From contig CAIVHU010000128.1 in the NCBI GenBank assembly GCA_903905735.1, positions 90,763 to 154,762 of the forward strand: a DNA stretch of 64,000 nt, written 5' to 3'. This document shows, piece after piece, positions 24,794 through 35,515 of this stretch. Below the pieces are notes generated by a model. It was not told the DNA's origin, searched no databases, and worked only from the letters and a program-made list of their open reading frames with translations. Position 1 is the stretch's first letter. Every line of letters begins with the position of its first letter. Source of the DNA: an uncultured beta proteobacterium. GTDB lineage: Bacteria > Pseudomonadota > Gammaproteobacteria > Burkholderiales > Burkholderiaceae_C. Position numbers and translations under genes: made by a program.

Positions 24794-27700
24794 TCACACC
24801 AGCTGCGCCCAGGCTTTCTCCAGCCGTTTCACACTCACCGGTTGCGGCGTGCGCAACTCTTGTGCAAAGAAGCTCACGCGTAGTTCTTCCAGCAGCCAGC
24901 GAAATTCTTGCAGTCGGTCATCCACCACGCCTTTGCGCTCGGCCACCAGCCGCCAGTAGCGCTGCTCCAGCGGTTGCAGCTCTTTCAGGCGGGCGCTGTC
25001 GCGGGCAGGGTCGGCACGGTATTTGTCCAGCCGGGCGGTGATGGCTTTCTGGTAGCGGGCAAAGTGCTGCAGGCTGGGCCACGGGGTGACGCTAAAAAAC
25101 ATCTTCGGCATCAATCGTGATAGCTGCTGGGCTGCGTCCGCCGTGGCTTCCAGGGCATTTTTGGTGTCCTTGATTTTGCGGGCGGCGACTGCATATTCGC
25201 TCAAAATGACTGCGGCCAAGCGGGCGACTTCGGTGCAAATCAGGGTTAGCCGCCCTCGCCCTTCGTCCACGCGCCGCTTGAAGGCAAATTCATCGGTAGG
25301 CAGCGGGTCGAGCAAAAAAGCCCGGTCCAGCGCCACCGAGATGATCTGCTCGCGCAACTCTTCCAGCGTGCCGCCCGTCCCTGAGCCATCCGGCGCTTTG
25401 CCGACCTGCATGTAAGCCACGGCCATTTTTTGCAGGTCGGGCACGTTTTTTTCAAGGTATTTGAGCGCGTCCTTGATCTGCAGCGCAAACAGGCGGCGCA
25501 GACCGGCGCGGTGTTTGGCGGCGGCCACCTCGGGCTCGTCAAACACCTCGATGGTGACGGCATCACCCGCGTCCAGCAGCGCCGGGTAACCGATCAGCGT
25601 CTGGCCACCCTTTTGAATCTCAAGCAGCTCGGGCAGCTCGCCAAAGGTCCAGGCGGTGTGGCGCTGGCTGGTGTTGGGCTGAACAGTGTTTGCTACTTTA
25701 TTCGACGCTGCTTGCGTTTGATTGACGAGGGCTAAAGCCTGTTTTGATGGAAAACCTGCGGCAGAATGTCTGGCGGATGCACCTGCTTGACTATTGATAG
25801 CTACCCGCCATTGATCCGTGAGGGCTGGAGCCTGATTTTCCTTATAAAAACCGGTTGACGCGGTTCCCGCGCCCTGCCCCATCTTCAGAGAAGCCAGCGC
25901 CTGAAACGCACCGCGCGCCTGCGCACCCAACTCGGCTTTGAGGGCACCCAGATTGCGCCCGTGGCCCAACTGGCGGCCATGTTCGTCCACCACCCGGAAG
26001 TTCATGAAAAAGTGCGGCTGCAACATGTCGACCTTGATGTCGGCACGCGCCACATCCACAGTCGTGGCCAGACGCACCAGTTTCAACACCGCCTCGATCA
26101 ATGAGCCGTGGCCGAACAAAGCTGGCTCATTCAACTGCTCAGCCATCTTGTGCGCCGACTCGGGCAGCGGCACCAACCGCGAACGCGGGCGCTGGTGCAG
26201 GGTCTTGATCAGCGCCTGAATCTTGTCTTTCAACATGCCGGGCACCAGCCATTCACAACGCTCCTCATTGACCTGATTCAGCACAAAAATCGGCACCGTC
26301 ACGGTCAGGCCGTCCTTGGGGTCACCCGGCTCATGCAGGTAAGTGGCAGCGCAGTCGACCCCGCCCAGACGCACGGTTTTGGGGAACGAATGGGTGGTGA
26401 TGCCCGCCGCCTCGTGGCGCATCAACTCCTCTTTGGTCAGCAGCAACAGCGTGGGATTGATCTTGGTCGCGTCGCGGTACCAGGCCTCAAAGGTAAAGCC
26501 ACTGCACACCTCTGCAGGCAACTGCTGGTCGTAAAAGGCGTAGATCAGCTCGTCGTCCACCAGCACGTCTTGCCGACGTGCCTTATGTTCCAGGTCTTCC
26601 ACCTGCTTGATCAGCTTCTGGTTCGCGGCCAAGAACGGCAGCTTGGTCTCCCACTGGCCGCCCACCAGCGCCTCGCGGATGAAGATTTCACGCGCGCCAG
26701 GCAAATCGACGCGGCTGTAGTTCACGCGTCGGCCACTGTAGATCACTATGCCATACAGCGTGGCACGCTCCAGCGCGTTCACCTCGGCGACCTTTTTTTC
26801 CCAATGCGGGTCGAGCAACTGCTTCTTTAACAAATGCGCGCCGACCTGCTCCAGCCACTGCGGCTCAATCGCCGCGATGCCGCGGCCAAATAGCCGGGTG
26901 GTTTCCACCAGCTCGGCCGCCACGATCCATCGGCCCGGCTTTTTGGTCAAGTGTGCGCCAGTGTGCGGGTAAAACTTGATAGCGCGCGCCCCAAGGTATT
27001 CGACGCTCGGACCCTTGTCGCCGTCCGCTTCGAGCTTGAAACCGATGTTGCCCAGCAGCCCGGCCAGCATCGCCAGATGCAATTGTTCGTAGCTGGCGGG
27101 CGCCGTGTTGATGCGCCATTTGTGCTCGGCCACCACGGTGTGGAGCTGGCTGTAAATGTCGCGCCACTCGCGCACCCGGCGCATGCTGACGAAGTTTTGC
27201 CGCAACAGTTGCTCGTATTGGCGGTTTGACAGCTTGTGCTGCGGCGGTGCGACTGGTGCACCCTGCCCTTTTTGCAAGGCAGCCGCCACGGCGCTGGGGG
27301 CTTGCCCGCCACGCGCGGTTTCCAGCCACTTCCACAGCTTGAGGTAGCCCGAAAACTCACTCTTTTCGTCATCAAACTTGGCGTGCGCCTGATCCGCCTG
27401 CTGCTGCGCTTCCATGGGCCGGTCACGCACATCCTGCACGCTCAGCGCCGAGGCGATCACCAGCACCTCGTCCAGCGCTTCCCTGGAGCGAGCTTCCAGA
27501 ATCATGCGGCCCACGCGCGGGTCAAGCGGCAATTTGGCCAGCTCGCTGCCCATCCCGGTCAGCTCGTTGGCATCATCGACCGCACCGAGTTCGTTCAACA
27601 ACTGGTAACCATCGGCAATGGCCCGACCAGAGGGTTTTTCGAGGAATGGGAAATCTTCCACCATGCCCAGGCGCAGCGACTTCATGCGCAAAATCACCCC

Positions 27701-28957
27701 GGCCAGCGAGCTTCGCAAGATTTCGGGGTCGGTGAACTTGGGCCGACCCACAAAGTCTTTCTCGTCATAGAGCCGGATGCAGATGCCATTGGCGACCCGG
27801 CCACAGCGCCCGGCGCGCTGGTTGGCCGAACTCTGGCTGATCGGCTCCACCAGCAGCTGCTCCACCTTGCTTCTGAAACTGTAGCGCTTCATGCGCGCGG
27901 TGCCTGCGTCGATGACGTATCGGATGCCTGGCACGGTGAGCGAGGTTTCGGCCACATTGGTGGCCAGAATGATGCACCGCCCGTTGTGGCTGTCAAAAAT
28001 CCGGTCCTGTTCGGCCTGGCTCAGCCGCGCAAACAGCGGCAATACCTCGGCACCGCGGAACATCGGCTGGTGGCTCAGGTGGCCGCGCAGGTGGTCAGCG
28101 GCCTCGCGGATTTCGCGCTCGCCGGGCAAAAAAACCAGAATGTCGCCGCTGTTGTGCACGTCGCGCCAGAGTTCATCCACCGCGTCGGCAATCGCGTTGT
28201 TCAGATCGTAGTCACGCGCTTCTTCAAACGGGCGATAACGCTGCTCCACCGGGAACATGCGGCCAGAGACCATGATGATGGGGGCCGGGCACAGCACCCG
28301 CCCCGCCGCATCTTTCACGACCTCGCCCGCAGCGGCTTGCGATTGCCCAGGCTGGTGTGAGGCGGGTTGGAACGACGCAAAGTGCTCGGCAAAGCGCTGG
28401 GCGTCGATCGTGGCCGAGGTCACCACCACCTTCAAGTCCGGCCGACGCGGCAGGATCTGCTTCAAATACCCTAGCAAGAAGTCGATGTTCAGACTGCGCT
28501 CGTGGGCCTCATCGATGATGATGGTGTCGTAGGCTTTGAGCAGCGGATCGGTCTGCGTTTCGGCCAGCAAAATGCCATCGGTCATCAGTTTGACTGACGC
28601 GTCGCGCCCCAGTCGGTCCTGAAAACGCACCTTGAAACCGACCACATCACCCGGCGTGGTGTGGAGTTCTTCGGCAATGCGCTTGGCCACACTGCTGGCG
28701 GCAATGCGGCGCGGCTGGGTGTGGCCGATGAGTTTGCCGCGCGGCGCGGGGCGGCCATCGGGAAAGGTTTTCGGGTAATTGCACAGCCCACGCCCCATGG
28801 CCAACGCAATCTTGGGCAACTGGGTGGTTTTGCCCGAACCGGTTTCACCGCAAACGATGATGACCTGATGCTCCGCCATGGCCTCCATGATTTCTTCACG
28901 GCGGGCCGAGACCGGCAGGGATTCGGGGAACTCGATTTTCAAGGGCAGAGTCGTCAA
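24794..28957 (-). CDS. hrpA: ATP-dependent RNA helicase HrpA
   Basis: A 1387-residue DEAH-box helicase. The N-terminal motor has Walker [11 protein letters not shown] near residue 36, the DEAH box (DEAHERS) near 150, motif III SATID, and QRAGRCGR. Winged-helix, ratchet and OB-fold regions follow, then the long C-terminal DUF3418-type region ending in [10 protein letters not shown]. Family members resolve ribosome collisions or remodel RNA. Residues about 1039-1090 are built from two repeat copies separated by about 17 residues, which adds roughly 50 low-complexity residues. Divergent from argA with a 62-bp gap. Confidence 0.93.
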   Translation of the reverse strand: MTTLPLKIEFPESLPVSARREEIMEAMAEHQVIIVCGETGSGKTTQLPKIALAMGRGLCNYPKTFPDGRPAPRGKLIGHTQPRRIAASSVAKRIAEELHTTPGDVVGFKVRFQDRLGRDASVKLMTDGILLAETQTDPLLKAYDTIIIDEAHERSLNIDFLLGYLKQILPRRPDLKVVVTSATIDAQRFAEHFASFQPASHQPGQSQAAAGEVVKDAAGRVLCPAPIIMVSGRMFPVEQRYRPFEEARDYDLNNAIADAVDELWRDVHNSGDILVFLPGEREIREAADHLRGHLSHQPMFRGAEVLPLFARLSQAEQDRIFDSHNGRCIILATNVAETSLTVPGIRYVIDAGTARMKRYSFRSKVEQLLVEPISQSSANQRAGRCGRVANGICIRLYDEKDFVGRPKFTDPEILRSSLAGVILRMKSLRLGMVEDFPFLEKPSGRAIADGYQLLNELGAVDDANELTGMGSELAKLPLDPRVGRMILEARSREALDEVLVIASALSVQDVRDRPMEAQQQADQAHAKFDDEKSEFSGYLKLWKWLETARGGQAPSAVAAALQKGQGAPVAPPQHKLSNRQYEQLLRQNFVSMRRVREWRDIYSQLHTVVAEHKWRINTAPASYEQLHLAMLAGLLGNIGFKLEADGDKGPSVEYLGARAIKFYPHTGAHLTKKPGRWIVAAELVETTRLFGRGIAAIEPQWLEQVGAHLLKKQLLDPHWEKKVAEVNALERATLYGIVIYSGRRVNYSRVDLPGAREIFIREALVGGQWETKLPFLAANQKLIKQVEDLEHKARRQDVLVDDELIYAFYDQQLPAEVCSGFTFEAWYRDATKINPTLLLLTKEELMRHEAAGITTHSFPKTVRLGGVDCAATYLHEPGDPKDGLTVTVPIFVLNQVNEERCEWLVPGMLKDKIQALIKTLHQRPRSRLVPLPESAHKMAEQLNEPALFGHGSLIEAVLKLVRLATTVDVARADIKVDMLQPHFFMNFRVVDEHGRQLGHGRNLGALKAELGAQARGAFQALASLKMGQGAGTASTGFYKENQAPALTDQWRVAINSQAGASARHSAAGFPSKQALALVNQTQAASNKVANTVQPNTSQRHTAWTFGELPELLEIQKGGQTLIGYPALLDAGDAVTIEVFDEPEVAAAKHRAGLRRLFALQIKDALKYLEKNVPDLQKMAVAYMQVGKAPDGSGTGGTLEELREQIISVALDRAFLLDPLPTDEFAFKRRVDEGRGRLTLICTEVARLAAVILSEYAVAARKIKDTKNALEATADAAQQLSRLMPKMFFSVTPWPSLQHFARYQKAITARLDKYRADPARDSARLKELQPLEQRYWRLVAERKGVVDDRLQEFRWLLEELRVSFFAQELRTPQPVSVKRLEKAWAQLV
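25688..25746 (-). repeat. Interspersed repeat copy 2 inside hrpA
   Basis: On the minus strand it begins AAAACAGGCTTTAGCCCTCG and ends AAAGTAGCAAAC. It is in sense and in the common frame, giving [19 protein letters not shown]. It follows the copy at 25791-25841 in the direction of hrpA translation. Confidence 0.75.
25791..25841 (-). repeat. Interspersed repeat copy 1 inside hrpA
   Basis: On the minus strand it begins AAAATCAGGCTCCAGCCCTC and ends GTAGCTATCAATAG. It is in sense and in the common frame, giving [17 protein letters not shown]. Two copies about 45 bp apart in one gene are unique in this window. Confidence 0.75.
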
Positions 28958-29019
28958 GGCGATAACTTCGTAGAGAATTGGTAATTATCCCAGTCAACGC
29001 TGCTCAACCGCCTTTGCCC

Positions 29020-30369
29020 ATGTCCCTGCCCTTCAACTTCACCTTTGTCCCCTGGTTCCGATCGGTGGCACCCTACATCCACAAATTCCGCAACCAGACC
29101 TTCGTACTGGGTGTGTGCGGCGAAGCGATTGCGGCGGGCAAGTTGCCCAATCTGGCGCAAGACCTGGCGCTGATCCAGAGCATGGGCGTCAAGATTGTGC
29201 TGGTGCATGGCTTTCGGCCCCAGGTGAATGAGCAGCTCAAGGCCAAAAACCACGCACCCAAATACTTCAAAGGCATGCGCATCACCGACGAGGTGGCGCT
29301 GGACTGCGCACAAGAGGCCGCCGGCCAGTTGCGCTACGAAATTGAAGCGGCGTTCAGCCAGGGCCTGCCCAACACGCCGATGGCCGGGGCCACGGTGCGG
29401 GTGATTTCCGGCAACTTTTTGACCGCGCGCCCGGTCGGCATTGTGGATGGCGTGGATTTCCAGCACTCGGGCGTGGTGCGCAAGATCGACACGGCGGGCA
29501 TCACCCGCTCGCTTGACATGGGTGCGCTGGTGCTGATGTCGCCATTTGGTTTTTCACCCACGGGCGAAGCCTTCAACCTGACGATGGAAGAAGTCGCCAC
29601 CTCGGTCGCCACCGCATTGCAGGCCGACAAGCTGATATTTGTCACCGAAGTACCCGGCATCGCCACCGACATCACCCAACCCGTCAGTGAAGACAACCCG
29701 ATTGACACCGAACTGCCGCTGGACGCCGCCGAAAAACTGCTACGTGACCTGCCCGAAGCCAACCAGCCCAGCGACACCGCGTTTTACCTGCAGCATTGCG
29801 TGAAAGCCTGCAAAAGCGGCGTGGAACGTAGCCACATCATTCCCTACGCGGTGGACGGATCGATTTTGCTGGAGGTGTATGTGCACGATGGCATCGGCAC
29901 CATGGTGGTCGATGAAAAGCTGGAAAGCCTGCGCGAAGCCACGGTGGATGACGTGGGCGGCATCCTGCAACTGATTGAACCGTTTGAAAAAGACGGCACG
30001 CTGGTCAAGCGCAGCCGCACCGAAATCGAGCGCGATGTGGGTCTGTACACCGTGATCGAGCACGACGGCGTGATTTTTGCCTGCGCCGCGCTGTACGCCT
30101 ACCCCGAGGCTCGCACCGCCGAGATGGCGGCGCTGACTGTCTCCAATGAATCGCAAGGCCAGGGCGACGGCGAGCGGGTCTTGAAACGCATTGAGCAGCG
30201 CGCCAAGCTGGCCGGGCTGGACAGCATTTTTGTGCTCACCACGCGCACCATGCACTGGTTCATAAAACGCGGTTTCGTGCAGATGGACCCCGACTGGCTG
30301 CCCGAGGCGCGCAAACGCAAATACAACTGGGACCGCAAGAGCCAGGTGCTGGTCAAAAAAGTGTCCTGA
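29020..30369 (+). CDS. argA: N-acetylglutamate synthase
   Basis: A 449-residue two-domain enzyme for the first step of arginine synthesis. The amino-acid kinase domain (about residues 1-285) has IVLVHGFRPQVNEQL and GVVRKIDTAG; the GNAT acetyltransferase domain (about 300-445) has EMAALTVSNESQGQGDGERVL as the acetyl-CoA loop. Arginine normally inhibits this enzyme through the kinase domain. The acetyl-CoA loop has GQGDG where many GNATs have GxGxG/A. The ATG at 29020 gives the family start. It is divergent from hrpA and separate from argDF. Confidence 0.93.
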   Translation: MSLPFNFTFVPWFRSVAPYIHKFRNQTFVLGVCGEAIAAGKLPNLAQDLALIQSMGVKIVLVHGFRPQVNEQLKAKNHAPKYFKGMRITDEVALDCAQEAAGQLRYEIEAAFSQGLPNTPMAGATVRVISGNFLTARPVGIVDGVDFQHSGVVRKIDTAGITRSLDMGALVLMSPFGFSPTGEAFNLTMEEVATSVATALQADKLIFVTEVPGIATDITQPVSEDNPIDTELPLDAAEKLLRDLPEANQPSDTAFYLQHCVKACKSGVERSHIIPYAVDGSILLEVYVHDGIGTMVVDEKLESLREATVDDVGGILQLIEPFEKDGTLVKRSRTEIERDVGLYTVIEHDGVIFACAALYAYPEARTAEMAALTVSNESQGQGDGERVLKRIEQRAKLAGLDSIFVLTTRTMHWFIKRGFVQMDPDWLPEARKRKYNWDRKSQVLVKKVS

Positions 30370-30469
30370 CAGGCCAGCCTTGGGCACCTGCTGTGCATGA
30401 GTCTTGCTTGGCTCACCATGTGGCTGTCAGATCGATGCCTCTCTCTTTTCAATACAACAGGAAGTTTTC

Positions 30470-31174
30470 ATGAGTTCACTCAATTTCATCGGCGGCGAAA
30501 AAGGTGGCGTCGGCAAATCCGTGGTGTCACGTCTGCTGGCGCAGTATTTCATCGACAAGGAACAGCCCTTTGTCGGCTTTGACACTGACCGCTCACACAC
30601 CTCCTTCACGCGTTTTTATGCTGACTACGCCAGCCCGGTGGTGGTGGACAGCTACGAAGGCCTGGATTCGATTGCCAGCGCGTTCGAGACTGCTGACCCC
30701 ACTTCCCAACCGCCGCGCGTGATTGTGGATTTGGCCGCACAAACCGCAGCCCCGCTGGCACGCTGGATCAAGGACTCTGACGTGTTCGCCGTTTTGGCTG
30801 ACATGGGCATCGCCGTCAACTTCTGGCATGTGGCCGATGCGGGCAAAGATTCGGTCGATCTGCTGGGCCGCCTGCTAAACACCTTTGAAAACGGGCCCAA
30901 CTACGTCATCGTGAAAAATCATGGGCGTGGCACCGATTTTTCGCAGTTGGACAACTCGCCTGCGCTGGAAAAAGCCCTGTCACTGGGCGCCAAAGTCATC
31001 AACCTGCCCGCGCTGCATGAAGCCAGCATGCGCAAGATCGACCGGCAAAACGCCAGTTTCTGGGCCGCCATTCACAGCCGTCCCGATGACGACTGCCTGG
31101 GCATGCTCGAGCGCCAGCGCGTCAAAACCTGGCTGAAAAAGACTTACGAGGGCTTTGACAGTTTGCCTTTGTGA
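30470..31174 (+). CDS. Orphan ParA/MinD-like P-loop ATPase
   Basis: A 234-residue protein with a deviant Walker A GGEKGGVGKSVVSR at residues 6-19 and a Walker B-like VIVDLAAQT near residue 80. The usual switch aspartate appears in FVGFDTDRSHTSF. There is no ParB gene, no membrane-targeting helix and no DNA-binding domain. Homologues in Burkholderiales are often loosely called mobilisation proteins. It stands alone between argA and ppk2 with a GGAAG Shine-Dalgarno. Its function is unknown; a positioning or regulatory ATPase is a reasonable guess. Confidence 0.75.
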   Translation: MSSLNFIGGEKGGVGKSVVSRLLAQYFIDKEQPFVGFDTDRSHTSFTRFYADYASPVVVDSYEGLDSIASAFETADPTSQPPRVIVDLAAQTAAPLARWIKDSDVFAVLADMGIAVNFWHVADAGKDSVDLLGRLLNTFENGPNYVIVKNHGRGTDFSQLDNSPALEKALSLGAKVINLPALHEASMRKIDRQNASFWAAIHSRPDDDCLGMLERQRVKTWLKKTYEGFDSLPL

Positions 31175-31288
31175 GTGATTTTTTGATTTTGGTGGGTGAC
31201 TGGCTGGAGGTGTCATTGACACCCGCATGATTTTGCGGCAAGGTTCGTTGCGCGTTGAATTCTTCCCAACCCAGAGCGAAAACACCCC

Positions 31289-32482
31289 ATGGCAGAACCC
31301 GAAAAAATCCAGCTCCCTTCAGACAAACCTGTAGCCGCCACAGCGCTGATACCTGCCAAACCTGCCGGTTCGCGCACCCCGAAAAAGCGTGCGGTACCTG
31401 AGGTGCGCCGCACGTCATTGGGCGACACCACGGGTGCCAAAACCACTGCCGGTGTCAGTCGGCGCGCCGTGCGTGCCAGCGTGGATGCCGCGCGGGGCAG
31501 CCAGCAAAACGCGCTGCAAGACATCCTGACCAACGCCACCGACAAGGCTGACGCCCTGCGCACCCTGCTGGCAGGCAGTTCGCAGGACGACATTGATGCC
31601 GTGCGCCAGATGCTGCTGGGCAACCAGATCAACCCGAATGGCCCGGCCACCAAGCCGGACGACGAACTGGCCAGCGATTGGCGCAGCGGCGGTTACCCCT
31701 ATAAAAACCTGATGTCGCGCAAGCGCTATGAGGCCGAAAAGTACAAGCTGCAGGTGGAGTTGCTCAAGCTGCAAAGCTGGGCCAAAGAATCTGGCCAGCG
31801 CGTCGTGATCCTGTTTGAAGGGCGCGATGCAGCGGGCAAAGGTGGCACCATCCGCCGCTTCATGGAGCACTTGAACCCCCGCGGCGCACGCGTGGTGGCG
31901 CTGGAAAAACCCTCGGATGCCGAGCGCGGGCAATGGTACTTTCAGCGTTATGTGCAGCATTTGCCCACGGCTGGCGAGATCGTGCTGTTCGACCGCTCCT
32001 GGTACAACCGCGCCGGTGTCGAGCGCGTCATGGGCTTTTGCTCAGAACCCGAATACCAGCAGTTTATCCACCAGGCACCGCTGTTTGAGCGGCAGCTGGT
32101 GCAAAGCGGTGTACACCTGATCAAGTTCTGGTTTTCGGTGAGCCGCAAGGAACAGCTCCGCCGCTTCAAGGAACGCGAGTTGCATCCGCTCAAGCAGTGG
32201 AAACTCAGCCCGATCGACTTGGCATCGCTGGACAAGTGGGACGACTACACCAAGGCCAAGGAAGCGATGTTTTTCGAGACCGACACGGCCGATGCACCCT
32301 GGACGGTGATCAAGTCAGACTGCAAAAAGCGCGCACGCCTGAACGCCATGCGTTACGTTCTGCACAAACTGCCCTATACCAACAAGGAGGTGTCCAACAT
32401 CGGCACGCTTGACACCCTGCTGGTAGGCCGTGCGCATGTGGTGTATGAACGTGGTGAGCACCCGAGCAGCTTTGTGTTGTGA
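31289..32482 (+). CDS. ppk2: Polyphosphate kinase 2
   Basis: A 397-residue enzyme. The C-terminal about 265 residues are the PPK2 domain: Walker A FEGRDAAGKGGTIRRF, LNPRGARVVALEKP, and Walker B IVLFDRSWYNRAGVERVMGF. Such enzymes use polyphosphate to phosphorylate nucleotides (GDP or ADP), or run in reverse. The N-terminal about 125 residues are Ala/Thr/Lys-rich and probably disordered up to the segment DLSDxxSGG-like ASDWRSGGYPYKN. It is followed by a hairpin terminator. Confidence 0.93.
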   Translation: MAEPEKIQLPSDKPVAATALIPAKPAGSRTPKKRAVPEVRRTSLGDTTGAKTTAGVSRRAVRASVDAARGSQQNALQDILTNATDKADALRTLLAGSSQDDIDAVRQMLLGNQINPNGPATKPDDELASDWRSGGYPYKNLMSRKRYEAEKYKLQVELLKLQSWAKESGQRVVILFEGRDAAGKGGTIRRFMEHLNPRGARVVALEKPSDAERGQWYFQRYVQHLPTAGEIVLFDRSWYNRAGVERVMGFCSEPEYQQFIHQAPLFERQLVQSGVHLIKFWFSVSRKEQLRRFKERELHPLKQWKLSPIDLASLDKWDDYTKAKEAMFFETDTADAPWTVIKSDCKKRARLNAMRYVLHKLPYTNKEVSNIGTLDTLLVGRAHVVYERGEHPSSFVL

Positions 32483-32488
32483 GGCGCT

Positions 32489-32518
32489 GCAGCCGCCGGT
32501 CAACTGCGGCTGCTTTTT
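32489..32518 (+). terminator. Terminator after ppk2
   Basis: GCAGCCGC and GCGGCTGC form a perfect 8-bp stem with a nine-base loop, followed by five T residues. The element overlaps the last codons of the convergent dsbB gene. Confidence 0.75.
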
Positions 32519-33015
32519 CGCCAGAGGATCAGCACACTCAGTGCGGCAAACAGACTGAAGCAGACAAATGACCAATTGGCGATGGATCCGCCAAGAAAGG
32601 TCCAATCCACCACTGCACAGTCACCGGTTCCACGAAAGATCATCGGTATGGCGCGACTGAGAGGGAAATTTTCGATCATCCCATAAAAGTCCCGACCGCA
32701 CGTGGCCGTTTCTGGCGGATACCACTGCAGCCAGCTTTGGCGCGCGGCCACAAATGCGCCAAAGACAGAGCCCAGCAAGAGAAGGATCGAGCCAAAAATA
32801 TGCATAGACTTTTTGCCGCTAGTCGCCGTCAGCAGGGCCAGTACAGCTATGACTATCAGAGCATCACGCTGCACGATACACATCGGGCAGGGCTCAATAT
32901 GGTTGTGCAGTTGCAAATACACGCCAAAGCCCAGCATGGCCAGACAAACCGCACTCAGAGCCCAAAAAACGCGCCGGGTGGCGCGGTCAATCACCGAAAG
33001 CACCGCAGCAAACAT
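32500..33015 (-). CDS. dsbB: Disulfide bond formation protein B
   Basis: A 171-residue inner-membrane protein with four membrane helices. It reoxidises DsbA and passes electrons to quinone. The first redox pair is CPMC (residues about 43-46, in EPCPMCIVQR). The second pair is in the second periplasmic loop (TATCGRDFYG and GTGDCAVVD). The start overlaps the stop of the upstream Cys4 protein gene by 1 bp (TGATG), so the two are co-translated. Confidence 0.93.
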   Translation of the reverse strand: MFAAVLSVIDRATRRVFWALSAVCLAMLGFGVYLQLHNHIEPCPMCIVQRDALIVIAVLALLTATSGKKSMHIFGSILLLLGSVFGAFVAARQSWLQWYPPETATCGRDFYGMIENFPLSRAIPMIFRGTGDCAVVDWTFLGGSIANWSFVCFSLFAALSVLILWRKSSRS

Positions 33016-33272
33016 CAGTCTGCTGATGGCTTCTTGTTGGCTTCTTCCAGCATCAGGTCAAGTGCCTTGCAGGAAGGAGAGCACACCGCCTGCGACTTGC
33101 CCAGAATTTTCTTGGAAATCATCTGGGAGCGGGCCCGGTGCTTGCCGCACAAGAAGCACGACATGGTGGCAGCGCCAAAGGAAGTCGCCGCCGTGAAGGG
33201 AGAACCCGACACTTTGGATTTGTAACGCAGGCCATCGGCCACGATTTTGGTTTTGGTATCTGCTTTTGCCAT
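33015..33272 (-). CDS. Small Cys4 (zinc-ribbon-like) protein
   Basis: An 85-residue basic protein with two cysteine pairs: CFLC (in [15 protein letters not shown]) and CSPSC (in [11 protein letters not shown]). Together they could bind one zinc, in a way reminiscent of the ClpX zinc-binding domain. No known family is recognised with certainty. It is directly upstream of, and overlaps, dsbB, which suggests a redox-linked role, though this is only inference. The ATG at 33272 is chosen over an upstream codon at 33299. Confidence 0.65.
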   Translation of the reverse strand: MAKADTKTKIVADGLRYKSKVSGSPFTAATSFGAATMSCFLCGKHRARSQMISKKILGKSQAVCSPSCKALDLMLEEANKKPSAD

Positions 33273-33357
33273 AGGGCTGGATTTTACTTCAGAGCGCAAG
33301 CGTTGCCAAAACCTTGCTAAAGTTCAGCCTTTTAGCAGCACAAACACAAGGAAAACC

Positions 33358-33630
33358 ATGGCGCGCACGGTGAAATGCATCAAATTGGGCATCGAAGCTG
33401 AAGGGCTTGACTTTGCACCCTACCCCGGTGAACTGGGCAAACGCCTCTGGGAAAACGTCAGCAAGCAGGCTTGGGCCGAGTGGCTGAAGCACCAAACCAT
33501 GCTGGTCAACGAAAACCGCCTGAATCTGGCGGATGCTCGGGCACGCCAGTACCTCGCGCGGCAGATGGAAAACCACTTTTTTGGTGAAGGTGCAGACGCA
33601 GCGCAAGGTTACGTGCCACCCAAGGCGTGA
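33358..33630 (+). CDS. yggX: Fe(2+)-trafficking protein YggX
   Basis: A 90-residue protein with the YggX pattern: [11 protein letters not shown] (conserved Cys7), [20 protein letters not shown], and [15 protein letters not shown]. It protects iron-sulphur clusters from oxidative damage and may carry iron. The length matches the family. An AAGGA Shine-Dalgarno lies before the ATG at 33358. Its stop overlaps the GTG start of mnmC. Confidence 0.95.
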   Translation: MARTVKCIKLGIEAEGLDFAPYPGELGKRLWENVSKQAWAEWLKHQTMLVNENRLNLADARARQYLARQMENHFFGEGADAAQGYVPPKA

Positions 33631-35465
33631 TCCTGGCCAGCGCACAGCCGCCTGACCCGGGCGTTGTGCCTGTTCTGCCACTGGCCGCCCGATGGCGGGG
33701 TTTGCCAGGCTGGCAAATCCTGGACACCTGTTTTGGCGGTGGACAACACTTTTTAGAGACTTGGCACGCCTGGCAACAGGACACCCATCGTCCCCAGGTG
33801 CTGCATTACGTGGCCCTGTGCCAACGCCCCCCAACGCCTGATGAGCTTTTACTGACCTGCACTGCTGAAAACAGCCTGTTGTCGCTGGCGCGCACGCTCA
33901 GTGCGCAATGGTTTGGGCTGCTGCCAGGCTTTCACCGCTTTTTGCTGGCTGACGGCCAGGTCATCCTGACGCTTTGCGTGGGTGATGCCATCGAGTCTTT
34001 GCGCCAGCAAGCCTTTCACGCAGATGAAGTGATGTTTTCGTTAGGCATCACTTCGCTCCCCGGTGCGTTTGATCCGCAGTCGGTGTGGGCCATCAAGGCG
34101 TTGGCGCGCTGTTGTCAACGGGGAACCCTGTTGCATGGTCGCTGGCCTGTCGGCACCGAACCAGCCGACCTGCTGCAAACAGTCGGTTTTGTCATCGGCG
34201 CTGAAGCCACGACCGCTTCCGATGCGAACCCTGGCCAGCTTCAAGCCAGATTTGATCCTCCTTGGACCCTCAAAGCCAGTCGGCACGCGCAACCAAAGGC
34301 TTTACCGGTGCAACGCTGCGCCGTGATTGGTGCGGGCCTGGCCGGAGCCAGTGTAGCCGCCGCGCTGGCCCGGCGCGGCTGGCAGGTGACGGTGGTCGAT
34401 GGTGCCGATGCACCTGCAGCCGGGGCTTCCAGCCTGCCGGTGGGGCTGGTGGTGCCACACACCTCCAGCGACGACTGTCCACTGTCGCGCCTGTCACGCG
34501 CTGGTGCTCGCCTGACGCTGCAGCTAGCCCGGCAATATCTGCAAGAAGGCACCCAATGGGCCGCCAGTGGCGTGCTGGAGCGCCAGGTGGGCGGCACACC
34601 GCAACTGCCTGCCCACTGGCCGCCGGAGGGTCAGGACTGGTCAACGCAACGCCGGGCCACGCGCGTCACGGATGATCAGCAAGACGGTGGCCCAGGTCTG
34701 TGGCACCCCAGCGGAGCCTGGCTCAAACCGGCTGAACTGGTGCGCGCCTGGCTCAGCCAGCCCGGCGTGGTTTTTCAGGGCAACGCAGAAGTCACCACCT
34801 TGCAGCATGACGGTGCGGTCTGGCACTTGCGCAGCGCCAGTGGCCAATTGCTGTGCAGTGCCGAGCGTGTGGTGTTTGCCAACGCCTGCGGCATGCGTCC
34901 GCTGCTGGATGCCCTGGGCAGCTACAACGCGGAATTGACTGCGCAGGTACAGCGCCTGCCCGCCACACATGGCATGCGCGGCCTGCTGAGTTGGGCGCTA
35001 CATATGACCTCTGACGCGGCAGACAAGGATTTCCCGCGCTTTCCGGTCAATGGCTACAGCAGCTTGGTGCCTCGCATTCCCACAGATCAGGGCCGCGCCT
35101 GGTTTATTGGCTCGTCGTACCAGCCAGACCACCATTTTGAGCGCAGCGACGCTGAAAACCACCTCCACAACTTTGAACACCTGCAACAACTGCTGCCTGC
35201 CTTGTCCGTGCAACTGGCAGCCACTTTTGCGTCGGATGCTTTGCAGACCTGGAAAGGCACCCGCTGCGTTATCGGTGACCGGCTGCCACTGGTCGGCCCA
35301 CTTGACGAGGGCGATGCGCCCAGCTTGTGGATTTGCGCCGGGCTGGGTTCACGGGGACTGAGTTTTTCGGTGTTGTGCGCTGAACTGCTGGCCGCGCGCA
35401 TGGGTGGTGAGCCTTTGCCTGTCGAGGTCAAGCTGGCCAAAGCGTTGAACGCGTTGCGCGGCTGA
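33627..35465 (+). CDS. mnmC: MnmC-type tRNA-modification protein with decayed methyltransferase half
   Basis: A 612-residue protein in MnmC arrangement: an N-terminal methyltransferase-like part (about residues 1-215) and a C-terminal FAD oxidoreductase (about 228-612) that starts with [20 protein letters not shown]. The C-terminal half would convert cmnm5s2U34 to nm5s2U34 in tRNA. In the N-terminal half, the SAM-binding glycine loop is reduced to [12 protein letters not shown], and the segment that should read like LDGFAPAKNP is [12 protein letters not shown], without the catalytic aspartate. The methylation activity is therefore probably lost. It begins with GTG at 33627, overlapping the yggX stop. 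Confidence 0.85.
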   Translation: MILASAQPPDPGVVPVLPLAARWRGLPGWQILDTCFGGGQHFLETWHAWQQDTHRPQVLHYVALCQRPPTPDELLLTCTAENSLLSLARTLSAQWFGLLPGFHRFLLADGQVILTLCVGDAIESLRQQAFHADEVMFSLGITSLPGAFDPQSVWAIKALARCCQRGTLLHGRWPVGTEPADLLQTVGFVIGAEATTASDANPGQLQARFDPPWTLKASRHAQPKALPVQRCAVIGAGLAGASVAAALARRGWQVTVVDGADAPAAGASSLPVGLVVPHTSSDDCPLSRLSRAGARLTLQLARQYLQEGTQWAASGVLERQVGGTPQLPAHWPPEGQDWSTQRRATRVTDDQQDGGPGLWHPSGAWLKPAELVRAWLSQPGVVFQGNAEVTTLQHDGAVWHLRSASGQLLCSAERVVFANACGMRPLLDALGSYNAELTAQVQRLPATHGMRGLLSWALHMTSDAADKDFPRFPVNGYSSLVPRIPTDQGRAWFIGSSYQPDHHFERSDAENHLHNFEHLQQLLPALSVQLAATFASDALQTWKGTRCVIGDRLPLVGPLDEGDAPSLWICAGLGSRGLSFSVLCAELLAARMGGEPLPVEVKLAKALNALRG

Positions 35466-35515
35466 GCCTCGCTACCCCAAGTGCTGGGTTCAAGGCTGAC
35501 GCGCCTTAGCTCGAC

